From positions 62,001 to 126,000 of the forward strand of contig QJNS01000015.1 of assembly GCA_004154925.1 (NCBI GenBank): 64,000 nt of DNA, given 5' to 3'. Positions 62,501-64,000 of the stretch are shown here, piece by piece. The stretch comes from Monosporascus cannonballus (Eukaryota; Ascomycota; Sordariomycetes; Xylariales). Within the stretch, counting starts at the first letter, position 1. Every line of letters starts with the position of its first letter. Made by a program: the position numbers and the translations under genes. The notes below the pieces were generated by a model that did no database searches, was not told the origin of the DNA, and saw only the letters and a list, made by a program, of their open reading frames with translations.

Positions 62501-63408
62501 ACGGGCTCCGGAAAGACATACACAATGAGCAACCAAAGCCCGGGGGGCGAAGGCCAGAAATGTGACTACGGCATCATACCCAGAGCCAAGGAGATGATCT
62601 TCAGGGAAATGGAAAGACTGAGATCTCTTGGGTGGGAGTACACGGTTGAGGGAAGTTACCTCGAAGTCTATAAGAACAAGCTCTACGACTTACTCGCGTC
62701 GCGGGATGCCGCGCCCAGGACGCTCGAGGTGAAAAAGGTCTCGGACGAACTGGAGATCAAAGACCATCGTTTCACCCCGCTCAATACGGAGGAGGACCTT
62801 GAGTCTATTGTGACGACTGCGGAAACGAACCGCCACGTCGCCGAGACAAACATGAACCGCGCCTCGTCGCGCTCGCACTCGATACTGGTCCTCAAGATTC
62901 GTGGCAGGAAGTCACTAGGAGACGGAAAGTTCAAGTTTCGCGAAGGCACCCTGAATCTGATCGACTTGGCGGGCTCCGAAAGCGTGGGCCGGTCCGGAGC
63001 GACAGGCGACGTGGCGGAGGAAGGAAGGCAGATCAACATGTCCTTGACGCACCTCGGGACTGTCCTGAAGCAACTTGGAGAGGGTAGAAAAAAAGAATCC
63101 GTCGATTTCAGCAGTTACACCCTGACACAGGTGCTCCGGCCATCCCTCGGGGAAAGTTGCAGAACGCTCATGTTTGTCATGGTCAGCCCTCTGAAAGAGA
63201 ACACGAAGGAGACCATATCCAGTCTGAAGTTCGCGGAAAATGTAAGTTCCCTACCGGATATGTCCCCTTGTCTTTTTCTTGGGCCATCGGCTATTCTAGA
63301 ATTCCAAAAGCATGGTATACACTCAACGAAAACTAACTTTTGTAGGCCCAGAAAGTAAGGCAAGGTGGCGGGGGTTCCAAATCAGCGGGTTCGAAGAAGG
63401 CTAGGTGA
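59543..63408 (+). CDS. kinesin-14, C-terminal motor (KlpA/Kar3-like), 1016 aa
   Basis: A minus-end-type kinesin expected to act in the spindle. Proposed exons: 59543-59560, 59643-59984, 60548-61382, 61449-63241, 63346-63408; all joins keep frame. Introns have GTATGT/ACTAAC, GTGAGT/GCTAAC, GTAAGC and GTAAGT/AACTAAC signals. The N-tail (residues 1-395) is Ser/Pro/Arg-rich, likely microtubule-binding. A coiled coil runs over about 399-645. The neck KGNIRVMCRIRPP starts at 649 and is followed by the motor: P-loop GQTGSGKT 748-755, switch I NRASSRSH 868-875, switch II DLAGSE 904-909. A short tail AQKVRQGGGGSKSAGSKKAR closes it. A motor at the C-terminus after this neck defines kinesin-14. The second intron (563 bp) is long for a fungus, and part of the N-tail could lie in it. 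Confidence 0.85.
59985..60547 (+). other. long second intron of the kinesin gene, uncertain
   Basis: It has a clean GTGAGT donor and a GCTAAC branch site with CAG acceptor 18 bp later, and phase is kept. At 563 bp it is 5 to 8 times longer than the other introns here (66-104 bp). The frame from 60029 is open across it to the next exon, but its residues look unlike a kinesin tail. It may hide a small exon or an old insertion. Confidence 0.5.
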
Positions 63409-64000
63409 TTACAGTCGGGCTTTGAAGAGCGCTCGGAGTACCATCGCGGCTTTGAGTCGCTACTATATGTTGAATTCTTAATTCTCCAGGGTATTTCGTT
63501 TTGTTTCTAGGCTCGGGAATTGTTGCTTGCTTGTTAGGAGCCATGTATGATGCAAGGGAGTATGATAGGTGTTCGTAGGCGTGTCGGTTTCTAGGCGTTG
63601 CAATAGACGTAGGTGCTTGGCCCTGCGGCTCGAGCGTGATGAGCATTGTCTATATCATCAGCGTCCAAGCCCACAAAAGCTACAGACGGCTCTAGCTGGG
63701 CCGCCTCTGATCCACTTACGTATATCCTCTCGCCGTTATGATCATGTGTACCTATAAATATCCTCAGGGGAAAGTCCGACTAAGCACAGGACCTTATTTA
63801 TTTTAGTCCAGTAATCAACCATAGTCGTGGGTATAATATAATTATTAACTTCTTTACGCATACCTTTGAATCTAACCCATGTCTCGGGGGTTGTACCATT
63901 AAATACGCTTTGAGGGGAGCCTCTCAGGGGCTAGAAAAGAAATGCTTGCTAGTCGCTCTGCCGCCATGCTCTTCCTAGCTCTGCACCCGTTGCTGTTCCT
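63409..64000. other. region downstream of the kinesin gene
   Basis: Contains the kinesin 3' untranslated region and unremarkable sequence to the window end. No supported gene. Confidence 0.4.

Overview
This window looks like a chromosome segment of a filamentous ascomycete (Pezizomycotina, possibly a Sordariomycete; the class is an inference). It is sharply two-part. Extremely AT-rich blocks with no intact genes (about 1-20.9 kb and 26.65-53.3 kb) alternate with normal-GC blocks that hold intron-bearing genes (about 20.9-26.65 kb and 53.3-64 kb). In the AT-rich blocks most remaining C and G sit in CpG, CpA/TpG are scarce and TpA dominates. Conserved Cys, Asp and His codons of retrotransposon proteins have become TAT, AAT and TAT. 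This is the pattern of repeat-induced point mutation (RIP).

AT block 1 carries three decayed LTR retrotransposon relics. They are a Ty3/gypsy relic (about 2.35-9.5 kb), a full-length chromovirus at 10080-17351 (418-bp LTRs, 5-bp target duplication AATAA), and a reversed 5' fragment at about 19960-20729 of the family found complete in block 2. An unassigned protein relic lies at 18.57-19.33 kb.

GC island 1 starts with a 410-bp LTR-like repeat (D1). It then holds an ABCB-type transporter pseudogene (21614-24873) broken by internal stops, some of CGA-to-TGA type, and by two 220-bp solo LTRs, each with a perfect 5-bp target duplication. A small intact hydrophilic protein gene (25662-26147, minus) follows.

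AT block 2 appears to be a nest. A complete 7.3-kb Ty3/gypsy element (34496-41834, 206-bp LTRs, duplication TATTT) sits inside an element bounded by repeats D2/D3 (about 29960-44884). That element seems to sit inside another bounded by E1/E2 (about 29.03-51.09 kb). Younger, less mutated insertions lie in or beside it: an 845-bp inverted-repeat element (32364-33208), a 125-bp solo LTR (30712-30836, duplication AAATC) and a 469-bp inverted-repeat element at the block edge (52870-53338).

GC island 2 holds three housekeeping-type genes. ILV3 dihydroxy-acid dehydratase (55187-57100, plus) has a mitochondrial presequence and an upstream TGAGTCA box. A Loa1/Vps66-type acyltransferase (57425-58470, minus) converges on it. 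A C-terminal-motor kinesin (kinesin-14, 59543-63408, plus) has five exons. I found no operon-like system, CRISPR array or clearly new pathway. The novelty here lies in the layered transposon record and a few odd residues in otherwise familiar proteins.
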